DNA from: Streptomyces avidinii
GTDB taxonomy: Bacteria; Actinomycetota; Actinomycetes; Streptomycetales; Streptomycetaceae
Assembly: GCF_014650695.1 (NCBI RefSeq)
Contig: NZ_BMVL01000010.1
Span: 1 to 64,000, forward strand
Reading direction: 5' to 3'
Length of the DNA stretch: 64,000 nucleotides
The position numbers and the translations under genes are program-made. A model generated the notes under the pieces. The model had not been told where the DNA came from. It did not search any database and worked only from the letters and a program-made list of their open reading frames with translations. Below, in pieces: positions 1-8,833 of this stretch; positions within the stretch are counted from its first letter, which is position 1; every line of letters starts with the position of its first letter.

Positions 1-111
1 TTCTTCACCGCGGCCGCGATGAACTTCGCCCGCCTGGACGCCTGGCTCACCAACACCCCGCTCGCCCCGACCCGCACCTCACCCTTCGCAGCACTCCGCC
101 CCGCCGGATAG
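1..111 (+). pseudogene. C-terminal end of an IS transposase (cut by window edge)
   Basis: Frame 1 reads from the window edge to a TAG at 109-111 and gives about 36 residues with the run AAAMNFARLDAWL followed by a TPLAPTRTSPFAALRP-like tail. This resembles the C-terminus of transposases common in Streptomyces (IS1182/IS5-like DDE type), which end in a similar NxxRLDAWL segment. Only the tail is visible, so it is unknown whether the element is intact. Family identification is from memory of the motif. Confidence 0.5.
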
Positions 112-219
112 CTCCAGCGGGGCGGATTTACCAACAGGGTCCGGAATCCGGTGCGGGGCTCCTCGCGTGTACGGTCTTCGAGGTGAGCCCGTAGAGCGGG
201 GCGGGGGAAGGAAAGCGAC

Positions 220-1644
220 ATGGCGAAGAGGGAAGGCTGGCTCGGCCGGCTCGGGAACAGGCTCAACCGGATGGAGGCGCGGCTCAACGAGCGGCGCGCC
301 GAGGTCGAGGCCGAGGCCAGCGGCGACCTGCCGGGCTGCGGCGGGCCGGGGCGGGCGCCCGCGGGCCGCGCGGCGTCCGCCGGGGCCGCGGTGTCCGGCG
401 CGTCCTCCGCATCCGGCACGGCGACGGCCGTTGCCGCGCCGCCCGTTGCCGTACCGGTGGCCCCCGCGCCCCACCTCGCCGCACCGGCCGCGCCCACGCG
501 CCCCGACCCGGCGAGCGTCGTCCCCTGGGGGATGCGCGTCGCCGCCGAGGCCAGCTGGCGCCTGCTGCTGCTCGCCGGGATGCTGTGGGTGCTGATGAAG
601 GTGATCAGTGAAGTCCGGCTGGTCGTGCTCGCCTTCGCCGCCGCCATGCTCGTCACCGCGATGCTCCAGCCCTTCGTCGTGCGGCTGCGCCGGCTGGGCC
701 TGCCGCGCGGTCTGGCCACGGCCGTCACGGCGATCCTCGGCTTCGTGGTCATCGGCCTCGTCGGCTGGTTCGTGGTCTGGCAGGTCATGGAGAACCTCGA
801 TGACCTCTCCGACCGCGTCCGCGACGGCATCAACGAGCTCAAGCTCTGGGCGCTGGACAGTCCGTTCCACGTGACCGAGAAGCAGATCAACGACATCGCG
901 AAGAACCTCAGCGAGACCATCGGCACCAACACCGAGCAGATCACCTCCGCCGGACTGCAGGGCGTGACGGTGCTCGTCGAGGTCCTGACGGGCATTCTGC
1001 TCGCGATGTTCTCCACGCTCTTCCTGCTCTACGACGGCAAGCGCATCTGGACCTGGGCGCTGGGCCTGGTCCCGGCCGCCGCCCGGGCCGGAGTCGCCGG
1101 TGCCGGTCCGCGCGCCTGGCGCACCCTGACCGCGTACGTGCGCGGCACGGTCATCGTCGCGCTCATCGACGCCATCTTCATCGGCCTCGGCATCTACTTC
1201 CTGGACGTGCCGATGGCGGTGCCGCTGGCCGTCTTCATCTTCCTGTTCGCCTTCATCCCGCTGGTCGGCGCGGTGGTCTCGGGAGCCCTCGCCGTGGTCG
1301 TGGCGCTCGTGACGCAGGGCGTGTTCACCGCCCTGATGGTGCTGCTGGTGGTGCTGGCGGTGCAGCAGATCGAGGGCCACGTGCTCCAGCCCTTCATCCT
1401 GGGCCGGGCGGTACGGGTGCACCCGCTCGCGGTGGTGCTGTCCGTGGCCGCCGGCGGCATGATCGCGGGCATCGGCGGAGCGGTGGTCGCCGTACCGCTG
1501 GTGGCCGTCACCAACACGGTGGTGGGTTACCTGAAGGCGTACTCGCGCGACCAGCACCATCTCGGGGCGGGCATGATCGGCCCGGCCCCGCACGGCTCGA
1601 CGGCCCTGGGCGCGGTACCGGACCGCGAGAACACCACGCCATAG
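220..1644 (+). CDS. AI-2E family transporter (PerM-like permease)
   Basis: 474 residues. The first roughly 105 are charged, then Ala/Pro-rich and probably disordered and cytoplasmic. From about residue 111 there are repeated hydrophobic segments separated by an amphipathic stretch (about 195-255), the arrangement of the AI-2E/UPF0118 family of eight-helix membrane proteins. Some members export autoinducer-2 or act in Na+/H+ exchange; the substrate here cannot be told. The ATG at 220 follows a purine-rich GGAAGGAAAG ribosome site, and a TACGGT -10-like hexamer lies at 170-175. The long disordered N-terminus is common in Streptomyces members. Confidence 0.85.
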   Translation: MAKREGWLGRLGNRLNRMEARLNERRAEVEAEASGDLPGCGGPGRAPAGRAASAGAAVSGASSASGTATAVAAPPVAVPVAPAPHLAAPAAPTRPDPASVVPWGMRVAAEASWRLLLLAGMLWVLMKVISEVRLVVLAFAAAMLVTAMLQPFVVRLRRLGLPRGLATAVTAILGFVVIGLVGWFVVWQVMENLDDLSDRVRDGINELKLWALDSPFHVTEKQINDIAKNLSETIGTNTEQITSAGLQGVTVLVEVLTGILLAMFSTLFLLYDGKRIWTWALGLVPAAARAGVAGAGPRAWRTLTAYVRGTVIVALIDAIFIGLGIYFLDVPMAVPLAVFIFLFAFIPLVGAVVSGALAVVVALVTQGVFTALMVLLVVLAVQQIEGHVLQPFILGRAVRVHPLAVVLSVAAGGMIAGIGGAVVAVPLVAVTNTVVGYLKAYSRDQHHLGAGMIGPAPHGSTALGAVPDRENTTP

Positions 1645-1663
1645 CCCGCCCGGGCCCGGGCGG

Positions 1664-1771
1664 GTGGAGGAACCCACGGAACCTGACATTCCGTCGATCA
1701 AGGCTGCGATGATCGAACGCATGCGCGCTCTGATGGCGGCGCTCGGAAACAGGAACCACGGGGGGACAGTC
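1664..1771 (+). pseudogene. Apparent remnant of the tail of a third tandem paralog
   Basis: The in-frame segment before the preferred start encodes KAAMIERMRALMAALGN, which aligns with the C-termini of the two following genes (KAAMAEDLRELIAALRK and AVEDTRALMAALRRS). In both other copies this tail is followed at once by a stop and then by the next GTG. Here the stop has been lost, so the tail reads into the next gene. The simplest reading is the leftover end of an upstream duplicate, though a genuinely longer N-terminus starting at GTG 1664 cannot be excluded. Confidence 0.45.
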
Positions 1772-2113
1772 GTGATCACCGATCCGGAGCTCGGCGAGGA
1801 GTGGAAGACCGAGGCCATGGAACAGGCGTCGGCGCCGTCGGGGAGCGCGCGGGAGCCGACGGCGGGTGGTCCCGGCCCGCGCCCGTGGAAGTGGGCGCTG
1901 GGCGGCGCCGTGGTGGCATCGGCGGTGTGGGCCGGCGGGCTGTACGCCGTCGGGGGCCCGCCGGGCGCCCCGGAGATCTCCTACCGGGCCAGCGTCGAGG
2001 TCTCGGCCTTCACCTTCGGGGAGCGGCACGGCAGGCCCGCCACTGACGCCGACGCGGTGAAGGCGGCGATGGCCGAGGACCTGCGCGAGCTGATCGCAGC
2101 ACTCAGGAAGTAG
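1772..2113 (+). CDS. Small single-pass membrane protein, first of a tandem paralogous pair
   Basis: An open frame runs from a GTG at 1664, but I prefer the GTG at 1772, which has GGGGGGA just upstream and gives an N-terminus (VITDPELGEE) matching the next gene's (VIGEPELDGE). About 113 residues: short acidic N-terminus, one transmembrane helix (WKWALGGAVVASAVWAGGLY), then a short extracytoplasmic part ending AEDLRELIAALRK. The downstream paralog has the same helix and a similar end (EDTRALMAALRRS) but a much larger outer domain, so this copy looks internally deleted. Function unknown. The reading frame upstream of 1772 is described separately. Confidence 0.6.
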   Translation: MITDPELGEEWKTEAMEQASAPSGSAREPTAGGPGPRPWKWALGGAVVASAVWAGGLYAVGGPPGAPEISYRASVEVSAFTFGERHGRPATDADAVKAAMAEDLRELIAALRK

Positions 2114-2121
2114 GGGCGGAC

Positions 2122-2841
2122 GTGATCGGGGAGCCCGAGCTCGACGGGGAGCAGTGGCCGGCGGCGGACCGGGACGGGGCCCCGCAGGATGTCGTGGTGC
2201 GCGAGCCCTTACGGAGCCGGGCGCGGCCGTGGCAATGGGTGGCGGCAGCGGTGGTCGTCACCTCCGCACTGTGGGCGGGCGGGTTCTACGCCTTCGGGGA
2301 CCGGCCGGCCGCACCGGAGATCCGCTACCGGGTCACGGAGAACCTGTGCGATCAGTTCACGGCCCCGGCGCTGGACGAGGAGCTGGGCGGCCTCACGAAG
2401 ACCGAGCCGCGGGCGGGCGGCCGGCATCCGGCGCTGGACTGGGCGTCGTGCCACCGCGAGAACGACAGGGCGGTCTCCCTCGGGACCGTGCACACCTCGG
2501 CCACGGTCGAACTGCACAAGAAGACCGATCCGGCGGTCGAGTTCGCACTCGACGTTCCGGGCAACCGGGTGTTCTTCGCCGGTGGCGACGGTCGGTGGGA
2601 GCCCTTGCCCGGCATCGGCGAACAGGCCATGGTCACCAACCCGGTGACCGATGACAGCCTGCGGCTGCGGGTCCGTGACGGCGGCGCGGTGTTCACTGTC
2701 GACGTGATGATCTACCGGGTGACCGGCGGTGACGACCCCGACCCCACGCTGGCACCGCTGCCGCATCCCGGCCGGGAGGCGCTGCTGGCGGCGGCGGTCG
2801 AGGACACGCGGGCGCTGATGGCCGCGCTGCGCAGGAGCTGA
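2122..2841 (+). CDS. Single-pass membrane protein with extracytoplasmic domain, second of tandem pair
   Basis: 239 residues starting at GTG 2122, eight bases after the stop of its paralog. There is a short cytoplasmic region, one transmembrane helix at about 34-56 (WQWVAAAVVVTSALWAGGFYAFG), and an outer domain of about 180 residues with two Cys (in ENLCDQF and DWASCHREN), possibly a disulfide. It is similar in plan to Streptomyces lipoprotein/DUF3558-like sensor domains, but I do not recognise a named family. Probably co-transcribed with the preceding copy. Confidence 0.7.
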   Translation: MIGEPELDGEQWPAADRDGAPQDVVVREPLRSRARPWQWVAAAVVVTSALWAGGFYAFGDRPAAPEIRYRVTENLCDQFTAPALDEELGGLTKTEPRAGGRHPALDWASCHRENDRAVSLGTVHTSATVELHKKTDPAVEFALDVPGNRVFFAGGDGRWEPLPGIGEQAMVTNPVTDDSLRLRVRDGGAVFTVDVMIYRVTGGDDPDPTLAPLPHPGREALLAAAVEDTRALMAALRRS

Positions 2842-2901
2842 CAGTACGAGGGCCCCGCGACCGGGAACGGTCACAGGGCCCTCGTGGCGTACGGGGTGCC
2901 G

Positions 2902-3438
2902 TTACTCGGCGGCGAGGGCGGCCTCGGCGTCGAGGGTGACGGCGACGGCCTGGATCACGGAGGCGATCTTGAAGGCCTCCTGGATCGTCTCGCGGTCGAC
3001 GCCCGCCTTGCGCAGGACCTGCTCGTGCGAGTCCAGGCACTGGCCGCAGCCGTTGATCGCGGAGACCGCGAGCGACCACAGCTCGAAGTCGACCTTCTCC
3101 ACGCCGGGGTTGCCGATGACGTTCATCCGCAGGCCCGCGCGCAGGGTGCCGTACTCCGGGTCGGAGAGCAGGTGCCGGGTGCGGTAGAAGACGTTGTTCA
3201 TCGCCATGATCGCGGCGGCGGACTTGGCGGCGGTGTACGCCTCCGGCGAGAGGTTCGCCTTCGCCTCGGGCTCCAGCTCACGCAGGACGAGCGGCGAACG
3301 GGCGGCGATCGCGCAGGACAGGACGGTGCCCCACAGCTGCTGCTGCGGGAGGTCGCTGTTGCCGATGACCGAACCGAGGTTCAGCTTCAGGTCCTTGGCG
3401 AAGTCCGGTATGGCCGACTTCAGGGAGTCGAGGGACAT
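2902..3438 (-). CDS. ahpD: Alkyl hydroperoxidase AhpD
   Basis: 178 residues, the usual AhpD length. The active-site core is visible: Glu119, Cys131-Gly-Gln-Cys134 and His138, matching the Glu/CxxC/His proton-relay system of Mycobacterium AhpD. AhpD reduces AhpC in a thiol-dependent peroxidase system in the cytoplasm. The gene starts three bases downstream of the ahpC stop, so the two form one operon with ahpC first, and the divergent oxyR next door is the expected peroxide-responsive regulator. Confidence 0.95.
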   Translation of the reverse strand: MSLDSLKSAIPDFAKDLKLNLGSVIGNSDLPQQQLWGTVLSCAIAARSPLVLRELEPEAKANLSPEAYTAAKSAAAIMAMNNVFYRTRHLLSDPEYGTLRAGLRMNVIGNPGVEKVDFELWSLAVSAINGCGQCLDSHEQVLRKAGVDRETIQEAFKIASVIQAVAVTLDAEAALAAE

Positions 3439-3441
3439 GCC

Positions 3442-3996
3442 TCACTCACCGGCCAGCAGCGCGCCGGCGTCGATGGTGCTGTCGCCCTTGTTCCAGTTGC
3501 ACGGGCACAGCTCGTCGGTCTGCAGGGCGTCGAGGACCCGCAGGACCTCCTTGGGGTTACGGCCCACGGAACCGGCGGTCACCATCGAGAACTGGATCTC
3601 GTTGTTCTGGTCCACGATGAAGACGGCGCGCATCGGCAGGCCGTCCTCGCCCAGGATGCCCAGCTCGGTCGACAGCTCGCGCTTGATGTCGGACATCATC
3701 GGGAAGGGCAGGTCGCGCAGGTCGGCGTGGTCCTTGCGCCAGGCGTGGTGCACGTACTCGGAGTCGAGCGAGAAGCCGAGGACCTGCGCGTCACGGTCGG
3801 CGAACTCCTCGTTCAGCTTGCCGAAGGCGGCGATCTCGGTCGGGCACACGAAGGTGAAGTCCAGCGGCCAGGCGAAGATGACCTTCCACTTGCCCTCGTA
3901 GGTCTTGTGGTCGATCTGCGCGAACTCAGCTCCGGCCTCGAGCGAGACACAGGCGGTCAGGTCGAAGGCGGGGAACTTGTCACCAACAGTGAGCAC
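3442..3996 (-). CDS. ahpC: Alkyl hydroperoxide reductase / peroxiredoxin AhpC
   Basis: 184-residue 2-Cys peroxiredoxin. The peroxidatic cysteine is Cys51 in FVCPTE and the resolving cysteine lies in the LCPCNW tail (Cys164, Cys166), as in mycobacterial AhpC. It reduces H2O2 and organic peroxides and is recycled by AhpD. The start is a GTG preceded by an AAGGAG ribosome site. It is divergent from oxyR, with the shared control region at 3997-4131. Confidence 0.96.
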   Translation of the reverse strand: MLTVGDKFPAFDLTACVSLEAGAEFAQIDHKTYEGKWKVIFAWPLDFTFVCPTEIAAFGKLNEEFADRDAQVLGFSLDSEYVHHAWRKDHADLRDLPFPMMSDIKRELSTELGILGEDGLPMRAVFIVDQNNEIQFSMVTAGSVGRNPKEVLRVLDALQTDELCPCNWNKGDSTIDAGALLAGE

Positions 3997-4131
3997 GCGC
4001 TCTCCTTATACAGTGGAAAATAGCCCTTTTGGGGGTTTTCCGATGGGGTTGGACTGATCTCACATGCTGACACACCTGCATTGATTACAGAAATAGCTAG
4101 TCTTGTGTCGGGTGATCGGAGGTACCTATCA
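3997..4131. promoter_or_regulatory. ahpC-oxyR divergent control region
   Basis: 135-bp intergenic stretch, much more AT-rich than its surroundings (TACAGTGGAAAATAG at about 4010, and TTGATTACAGAAATAGCTAG at 4081-4100). Divergent ahpC/oxyR arrangements normally hold overlapping promoters and an OxyR site here. ATAG/CTAT-type half sites are present (AATAGCTAG at 4092-4100, CTATC at 4126-4130), but I cannot define the exact operator. Confidence 0.55.
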
Positions 4132-5079
4132 GTGGCTGTCAGTAGTAGGGGAACGAAGCAACCGACGCTCGCGCAACTGCGCGCCTTCGCGGCGGTCGCA
4201 GAGCACCTGCACTTCCGCGACGCCGCCGCGGCCATCGGCATGAGCCAGCCGGCGCTCTCCGGGGCCGTCTCCGCGCTGGAGGAGGCCCTCGGCGTGCAGC
4301 TGCTGGAGCGCACTACCCGCAAGGTGCTGCTCTCCCCGGCGGGCGAGCGGATCGCGGCGCGGGCCCAGGTGGTGCTGGACGCCATGGGCGGGCTGCTGGA
4401 GGAGGCCGAGGCCGTACGGGCCCCCTTCACCGGGGTGCTGCGGCTCGGGGTGATCCCCACGGTGGCGCCGTACCTGCTGCCGACCGTGCTCGGGCTGTTC
4501 CACCGGCGCTATCCGCGGATGGACCTCCAGGTGCACGAGGAGCAGACCGCCTCCCTGCTGGAGGGGCTGGGCGGCGGGCGCCTGGACCTGCTCCTGCTGG
4601 CGGTGCCGCTGGGCGTCCCCGGGGTCACCGAACTACCCGTCTTCGACGAGGACTTCGTCCTGCTCGCGCCCCGCGAGCACGCGCTGGCCGGACGCCGCGA
4701 CATCCCGCTGGAGGAACTGCGGGGGCTGCAGCTTTTGCTGCTGGACGAAGGGCACTGCCTGCGCGACCAGGCCCTCGACATCTGCCGGGAAGCGGGACGG
4801 ACGACCGGAGCGGACGTCACCACGACCGCCGCCGGGCTGTCCACGCTCGTACAACTGGTCGCCGGGGGACTGGGAGTGACGCTGTTGCCGCGGTCCGCGC
4901 TGCGGCTGGAGACCGCCCGCAACGAGTACCTGTCCACCGGCTACTTCGCCGAGCCCGCACCTTCCCGGCGGATCGCCCTGGCCATGCGCACCGGGACCGC
5001 CCGGCAGGAGGAGTTCGGGGCGATCGCCGCCGCACTGCGCGAAGCCGTACGCCCGCTCCCGGTGTGGCCCACCGACTAG
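4132..5079 (+). CDS. oxyR: Hydrogen-peroxide sensor OxyR (LysR family)
   Basis: 315 residues from the GTG at 4132, chosen because GGAGG lies at 4117-4121; an open frame continues upstream to 4081 without a better ribosome site. The N-terminal winged helix-turn-helix (about 10-70) is followed by a LysR substrate-binding fold. The redox pair is visible as Cys209 and Cys218 in GHCLRDQALDIC, closely matching Cys199/Cys208 of E. coli OxyR, which form a disulfide on H2O2 exposure. It likely controls the divergent ahpCD operon. Confidence 0.95.
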   Translation: MAVSSRGTKQPTLAQLRAFAAVAEHLHFRDAAAAIGMSQPALSGAVSALEEALGVQLLERTTRKVLLSPAGERIAARAQVVLDAMGGLLEEAEAVRAPFTGVLRLGVIPTVAPYLLPTVLGLFHRRYPRMDLQVHEEQTASLLEGLGGGRLDLLLLAVPLGVPGVTELPVFDEDFVLLAPREHALAGRRDIPLEELRGLQLLLLDEGHCLRDQALDICREAGRTTGADVTTTAAGLSTLVQLVAGGLGVTLLPRSALRLETARNEYLSTGYFAEPAPSRRIALAMRTGTARQEEFGAIAAALREAVRPLPVWPTD

Positions 5080-5135
5080 GGATGGGGGGCGCCGCCGGGA
5101 ACGGGCGTACGGGGCCGGGGATCACACCGCGCGCG

Positions 5136-7502
5136 TCACTCCGTGCGCAGGCCGTCCGGGCGCATCAGCCGCAGCAGCGGTGGCAGGCTGAGCAGGGTCA
5201 CGACGACCACCACGCCCGCGCCGGCCGCCGTCATCCCGAGCACCGACGCCCAGTCGATCCGGAGCGGCTGGGCGGCCATGCTCATCAGGACGGCGCCCAG
5301 CCCCACGCCCGCCCCGGCCGCCAGCACCAGGCCCAGCACGATCGGCACGGCCGTCTGCCACAGCACCGACAGGCTCAGGGTGGAGCGCTTGGTGCCGAAG
5401 GCGACCAGGGCGGAGAGCAACCGCTTGCGCTCGCGCAGTTGCTCCAGCTGGGAAACGAGCAGGCTTCCACCGATCAGGACCAGTACGGCGATGGCGCCGA
5501 AGAACAGCCCCGTGCGGATCGAGGAGTAGCCGGCGGCCTCCTTGGTGTCCCGCAGCCTCATCGCCGTGACGAACGGGTCCGCCTTGAAGACGGCGTTGCG
5601 CGCCAGGTCCAGGGTGTTCGGACCCGACTCGTCGACCTGGACGAAGATTCGCGCATCCGGAAAACTGCCGATCTCCTTCGGCGCCGCCGACGGGGTCACC
5701 AGCAGGCCGCTGCGCAGCTGCCCGGTGGGGTCCTCCCGGCTGGGAACCGTGCGGGCGTCCGCCGGGACCTTCCACTTCGCCGGACCGGGCCGGTCGGTCG
5801 TTCCGGACGCGGACGCGGAGCCGTACCCCCGGACGTCGCCGACGAACAGCTCGTCGCCGGGCTTCGCCGTGGCCCCGTAGACGTCGTCCCGGGAGGTGGA
5901 GCCGGTCACCACGAAGGCGTCGCCCTCCTTGCAGGAGCCGAGCGTCGCGACCTCGCCGAGCGCGTCGCAGGTGCCGATGGTCACCTGGACCGTCTCCTCG
6001 TCCGCGGGCACCTGGTGGGCGGCATGCGCGGAGGTCAGCGGGACGGCGCGGGTGACGCCCGGCACGGCGGCGATCCGCTGCGCGAGGTCGTCCATGGGCG
6101 TCTGCGCATCGCGGTTCACGATGACCGCGACGGCGGCCCTGCCGGGATCCTGGCCGGTCGACTTGGTGTACTCGCCCTCGACGCCCGCGAAGAGCATCTG
6201 GAGGGCGATGGCGCCCGCGACGGCCACGGCGATGCCGTTGACGAGCCGGGCGGCGGCGCCGCTGTTGACCTGGAGCCGGCGCACGGCCAGTTGCCAGGAG
6301 ACCGGGCCGCCGGACATCTTCGCGACGAAGCGTTCCAGCAGCCAGGGGATCAGCACGGTGACCCCGATCAGCAGCAGCACCACGCCTCCGGCGACCTGCC
6401 ACTGGTTGAACCTGCCGTGGTCGTTGCCGCGGCCGCCCATGGGCAGGAGCAGGCCGATTCCGACCAGCGGGAGCAGCAGCCGCCACCAGATACGACGCCG
6501 GGAGGGCTTGGTCGTACGGACGACGCCCAGCGGCTCGATGACCACACCGCGCAGCGCGAACAGGGTCACGGCCACCGCCGCCGCGGGCACCGCGAGGGCG
6601 ACCAGCACGGCGAGCCAGGGCGCCGGGTCCAGGTCGGCGGGGAAGACACTGCGCTGCTGGAGGCTGAAGCTGCCCACCAGGGAGCGGCCGACGGCGAAGA
6701 AGCCGGCGCCCAGTACCAGTCCGATCAGAGAGCCGGCCAGCGCCTCGCCGGCCGCGATCCGGCGCACCATCCTGCCGTCGGCGCCGACCAGCCGCAGGGC
6801 GGCGAGCCGCCGGTCGCGCCGCTCCCCGCCGAAGCGGACGGCGGTGGCGATGAACACGGCGACGGGCATCAGCAGGGCGACGAACGTCAGGACGACCATC
6901 AGCATGAGCACGGGGTCGAGGCCCTCGCGGTCCGTGTCGTGGCCGAAGCCGGTGACGCGCTGGACGCGGTAGTCCTCGGGGCCGTTCTTCCGGAGGGTGT
7001 CGCTGCCCAGGTAGAAGAGCAGTTCGCCGGGGCCGACCAGCCCCGGGGCGCCGACGATCTCACTGACGCGCGCGTCGAGCCGCTCACGCAGCAGGGCGCC
7101 GTCGGAGGACTTCAGCAACTCGTCGAGGGCGGGGGAGAGGGCCATCTCGCCCGGGCCGGGGATCCGCTTCAGACCGGGCGGCAGCGGGGCGTCCGGGCCC
7201 TCGGCCCGGATCATGTTGCCCTCGATGTCCTTGTTCCGGTACGTCTGGCCGATGCGGGCGATCAGCAGGGTGTCGGGCCCGGGGGCGTCGGCTCGCTCGG
7301 AGTTCAACGTCGACCGTGCGTCGCCGCGCTCGTACCGCTGGGCGAGGGCGCCGGGGATCGCGGTGCTGATGAGCAACAGGGCGACGCCGAGACCGACGCC
7401 GACACCGGTGAGCAGGGTGCGGGTCCATCCCTCGCGGCCGCCGCCGAAGGCGAAGCGGGTGCCCATGCCGAGATCGCGGGCCCAGACCTGGAGCCGGCTC
7501 AT
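5136..7502 (-). CDS. ABC transporter permease, FtsX/MacB type
   Basis: 788 residues from the ATG at 7502, which overlaps the TGA of the ATPase gene as ATGA; the frame continues upstream but only across the neighbouring genes. An N-terminal transmembrane helix (RTLLTGVGVGLGVALLLISTAI) and a large extracytoplasmic region are followed by several helices, a second outer domain and more helices, the doubled FtsX layout seen in efflux or lipoprotein/peptide-handling transporters. With the upstream ATPase it forms an MacB-like exporter; the substrate is unknown. Control is probably by the PadR regulator that begins the operon. Confidence 0.88.
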   Translation of the reverse strand: MSRLQVWARDLGMGTRFAFGGGREGWTRTLLTGVGVGLGVALLLISTAIPGALAQRYERGDARSTLNSERADAPGPDTLLIARIGQTYRNKDIEGNMIRAEGPDAPLPPGLKRIPGPGEMALSPALDELLKSSDGALLRERLDARVSEIVGAPGLVGPGELLFYLGSDTLRKNGPEDYRVQRVTGFGHDTDREGLDPVLMLMVVLTFVALLMPVAVFIATAVRFGGERRDRRLAALRLVGADGRMVRRIAAGEALAGSLIGLVLGAGFFAVGRSLVGSFSLQQRSVFPADLDPAPWLAVLVALAVPAAAVAVTLFALRGVVIEPLGVVRTTKPSRRRIWWRLLLPLVGIGLLLPMGGRGNDHGRFNQWQVAGGVVLLLIGVTVLIPWLLERFVAKMSGGPVSWQLAVRRLQVNSGAAARLVNGIAVAVAGAIALQMLFAGVEGEYTKSTGQDPGRAAVAVIVNRDAQTPMDDLAQRIAAVPGVTRAVPLTSAHAAHQVPADEETVQVTIGTCDALGEVATLGSCKEGDAFVVTGSTSRDDVYGATAKPGDELFVGDVRGYGSASASGTTDRPGPAKWKVPADARTVPSREDPTGQLRSGLLVTPSAAPKEIGSFPDARIFVQVDESGPNTLDLARNAVFKADPFVTAMRLRDTKEAAGYSSIRTGLFFGAIAVLVLIGGSLLVSQLEQLRERKRLLSALVAFGTKRSTLSLSVLWQTAVPIVLGLVLAAGAGVGLGAVLMSMAAQPLRIDWASVLGMTAAGAGVVVVVTLLSLPPLLRLMRPDGLRTE

Positions 7503-8188
7503 ACGATCCGCTCCATGTCGCGGGATTTGCCGTCGCGTACGACGATCTCCCGGTCGGAATAGGCGGCCACGCGCGTCTCGTGCGTGACGAGCACGACGGC
7601 CGCGTTCGCGGACCGGGCCGCCTCCGTGAGCAGCTGCATGACGAGTTCGCCGTTGAGGGAGTCGAGGGCTCCCGTGGGCTCGTCGGCGAAGATCACCCGG
7701 GGTGCGGTGACCAGGGCGCGGGCGACGGCCACGCGCTGCCCCTGGCCGCCGGATATCTCGCCGGGCCGCTTGGCCACGAGTTCCTCCACCTGGAGCTGTT
7801 CCATCCAGTGCAGGGCGGTGCGTTCGGCCTCCTTGCGCTTGACGCCGGTCAGGCGCAGGGGGAGGGCGACGTTCTCCACGCAGGTCAACTCCGGTACGAG
7901 CTGGCCGAACTGGAAGACGAAGCCGAACTCGGTGCGGCGCAGGGCGCTGCGCTCGGCATCGTTCAGGGAGGTGAGCTCGCGGCCGGCGTAGGTGATGGAG
8001 CCGGAGTCGGGAGGAACGATGCCCGCGAGGCAGTGCAGCAGCGTCGACTTGCCGGAGCCGGAGGGGCCCATGACGGCGACGACCTCGCCGGGGTGGATGG
8101 AGAACTCGGCGCCGTCGAGGGCCTTGGTGGTTCCGAACGCCTTGCGCAGGTCCGTCGCGGCGAGGAGGGTACCGGCCGGGGTCATCAT
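7499..8188 (-). CDS. ABC transporter ATP-binding protein (LolD/MacB type)
   Basis: 229 residues from the ATG at 8188, preceded by GGGAGG. That start overlaps the padR stop, and the stop overlaps the permease start, so all three genes are translationally coupled. Visible motifs are Walker A GPSGSGKST, signature SGGQGQR and Walker B VIFADEPTGALDS, followed by an H-loop THE. It energises the FtsX-type permease downstream. Confidence 0.93.
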   Translation of the reverse strand: MMTPAGTLLAATDLRKAFGTTKALDGAEFSIHPGEVVAVMGPSGSGKSTLLHCLAGIVPPDSGSITYAGRELTSLNDAERSALRRTEFGFVFQFGQLVPELTCVENVALPLRLTGVKRKEAERTALHWMEQLQVEELVAKRPGEISGGQGQRVAVARALVTAPRVIFADEPTGALDSLNGELVMQLLTEAARSANAAVVLVTHETRVAAYSDREIVVRDGKSRDMERIV

Positions 8189-8709
8189 CGGCGGACCTCC
8201 CGCGCGAGCTGGTCGAGGCGGGCCGCGGTGAGCTCCAGCCACCGCAGGTCCGCCTCCAGGTGGAAGAGGGCGTGGTCGCAGACGAGCTGGTCGGCGATGT
8301 CGCCCTTGCGCTTGCGCTGGGTGAGGATGCGCATGAGGCGCAGGTGCTCGGCGCGCTGGGTGTCCAGCAGCTCGTCGGCGCGGCGGCCGGTGAGCAGGGC
8401 GAGGACGACCTTGGTGTAGAGGGTCGAGTGGAGGTAGGGCTCGGGCTTCTCGGGCTGGGAGAGCCAGGCCCCGACGTCGGTGATCCCGGCATCGGTGATG
8501 GCGTACCGCTTGCGCTCGGGGCCGCCGCCGCTCTCCACGCCGTCGACCTCGACGAGGCCGTTCTTGAGGAGCCGGGACATGGTCGAGTAGACCTGCCCGT
8601 AGGCGAGGGGCCGATCGTGGCCGAACTTTTCGTCGAAGGTCCGCTTGAGGTCGTAACCATGGCGCGGGCCGGCCTCTAGGAGGCCCAGGAGCGTGTGACC
8701 GATGGACAT
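8185..8709 (-). CDS. PadR family transcriptional regulator
   Basis: 174 residues from the ATG at 8709. N-terminal winged helix with the PadR pattern (SIGHTLLGLLEAGPRHGYDLKR, then a YGQVYSTMSRL segment) and a C-terminal helical dimerisation region. It is the first gene of a coupled padR-ATPase-permease operon, an arrangement typical of drug or antimicrobial-peptide responsive exporters. Overlapping palindromes 12-39 bp before the start are a likely autoregulatory operator. Confidence 0.9.
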   Translation of the reverse strand: MSIGHTLLGLLEAGPRHGYDLKRTFDEKFGHDRPLAYGQVYSTMSRLLKNGLVEVDGVESGGGPERKRYAITDAGITDVGAWLSQPEKPEPYLHSTLYTKVVLALLTGRRADELLDTQRAEHLRLMRILTQRKRKGDIADQLVCDHALFHLEADLRWLELTAARLDQLAREVRR

Positions 8710-8720
8710 GTCCGCGACTC

Positions 8721-8748
8721 TACACTGCGTGTATACGCTGAGTGTATA
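8721..8748. promoter_or_regulatory. Probable PadR operator (two overlapping palindromes)
   Basis: TACAC(8721-8725)/GTGTA(8729-8733) and TATAC(8732-8736)/GTATA(8744-8748) are two inverted repeats sharing bases, 12-39 bp upstream of the padR ATG on the minus strand. TATAC-n-GTATA-like sites are typical of PadR regulators, and the position overlaps where the core promoter should be. Inferred autorepression site. Confidence 0.55.
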
Positions 8749-8833
8749 GATGGCGGGGCGGATGCCCTCCGGCGATTGCGGCATGAGTACGCCCCGGTGG
8801 GGCCGGGGCGGCGGCCCCACCGGGGCGTACGGG

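Noticed and set aside
79..1818. Long minus-strand open frames opposite the AI-2E gene and many other genes
   Set aside because: High-GC DNA leaves antisense frames open; the products are Arg/Gly/Ala/His-rich without domains, while the plus-strand frame encodes a recognisable protein.
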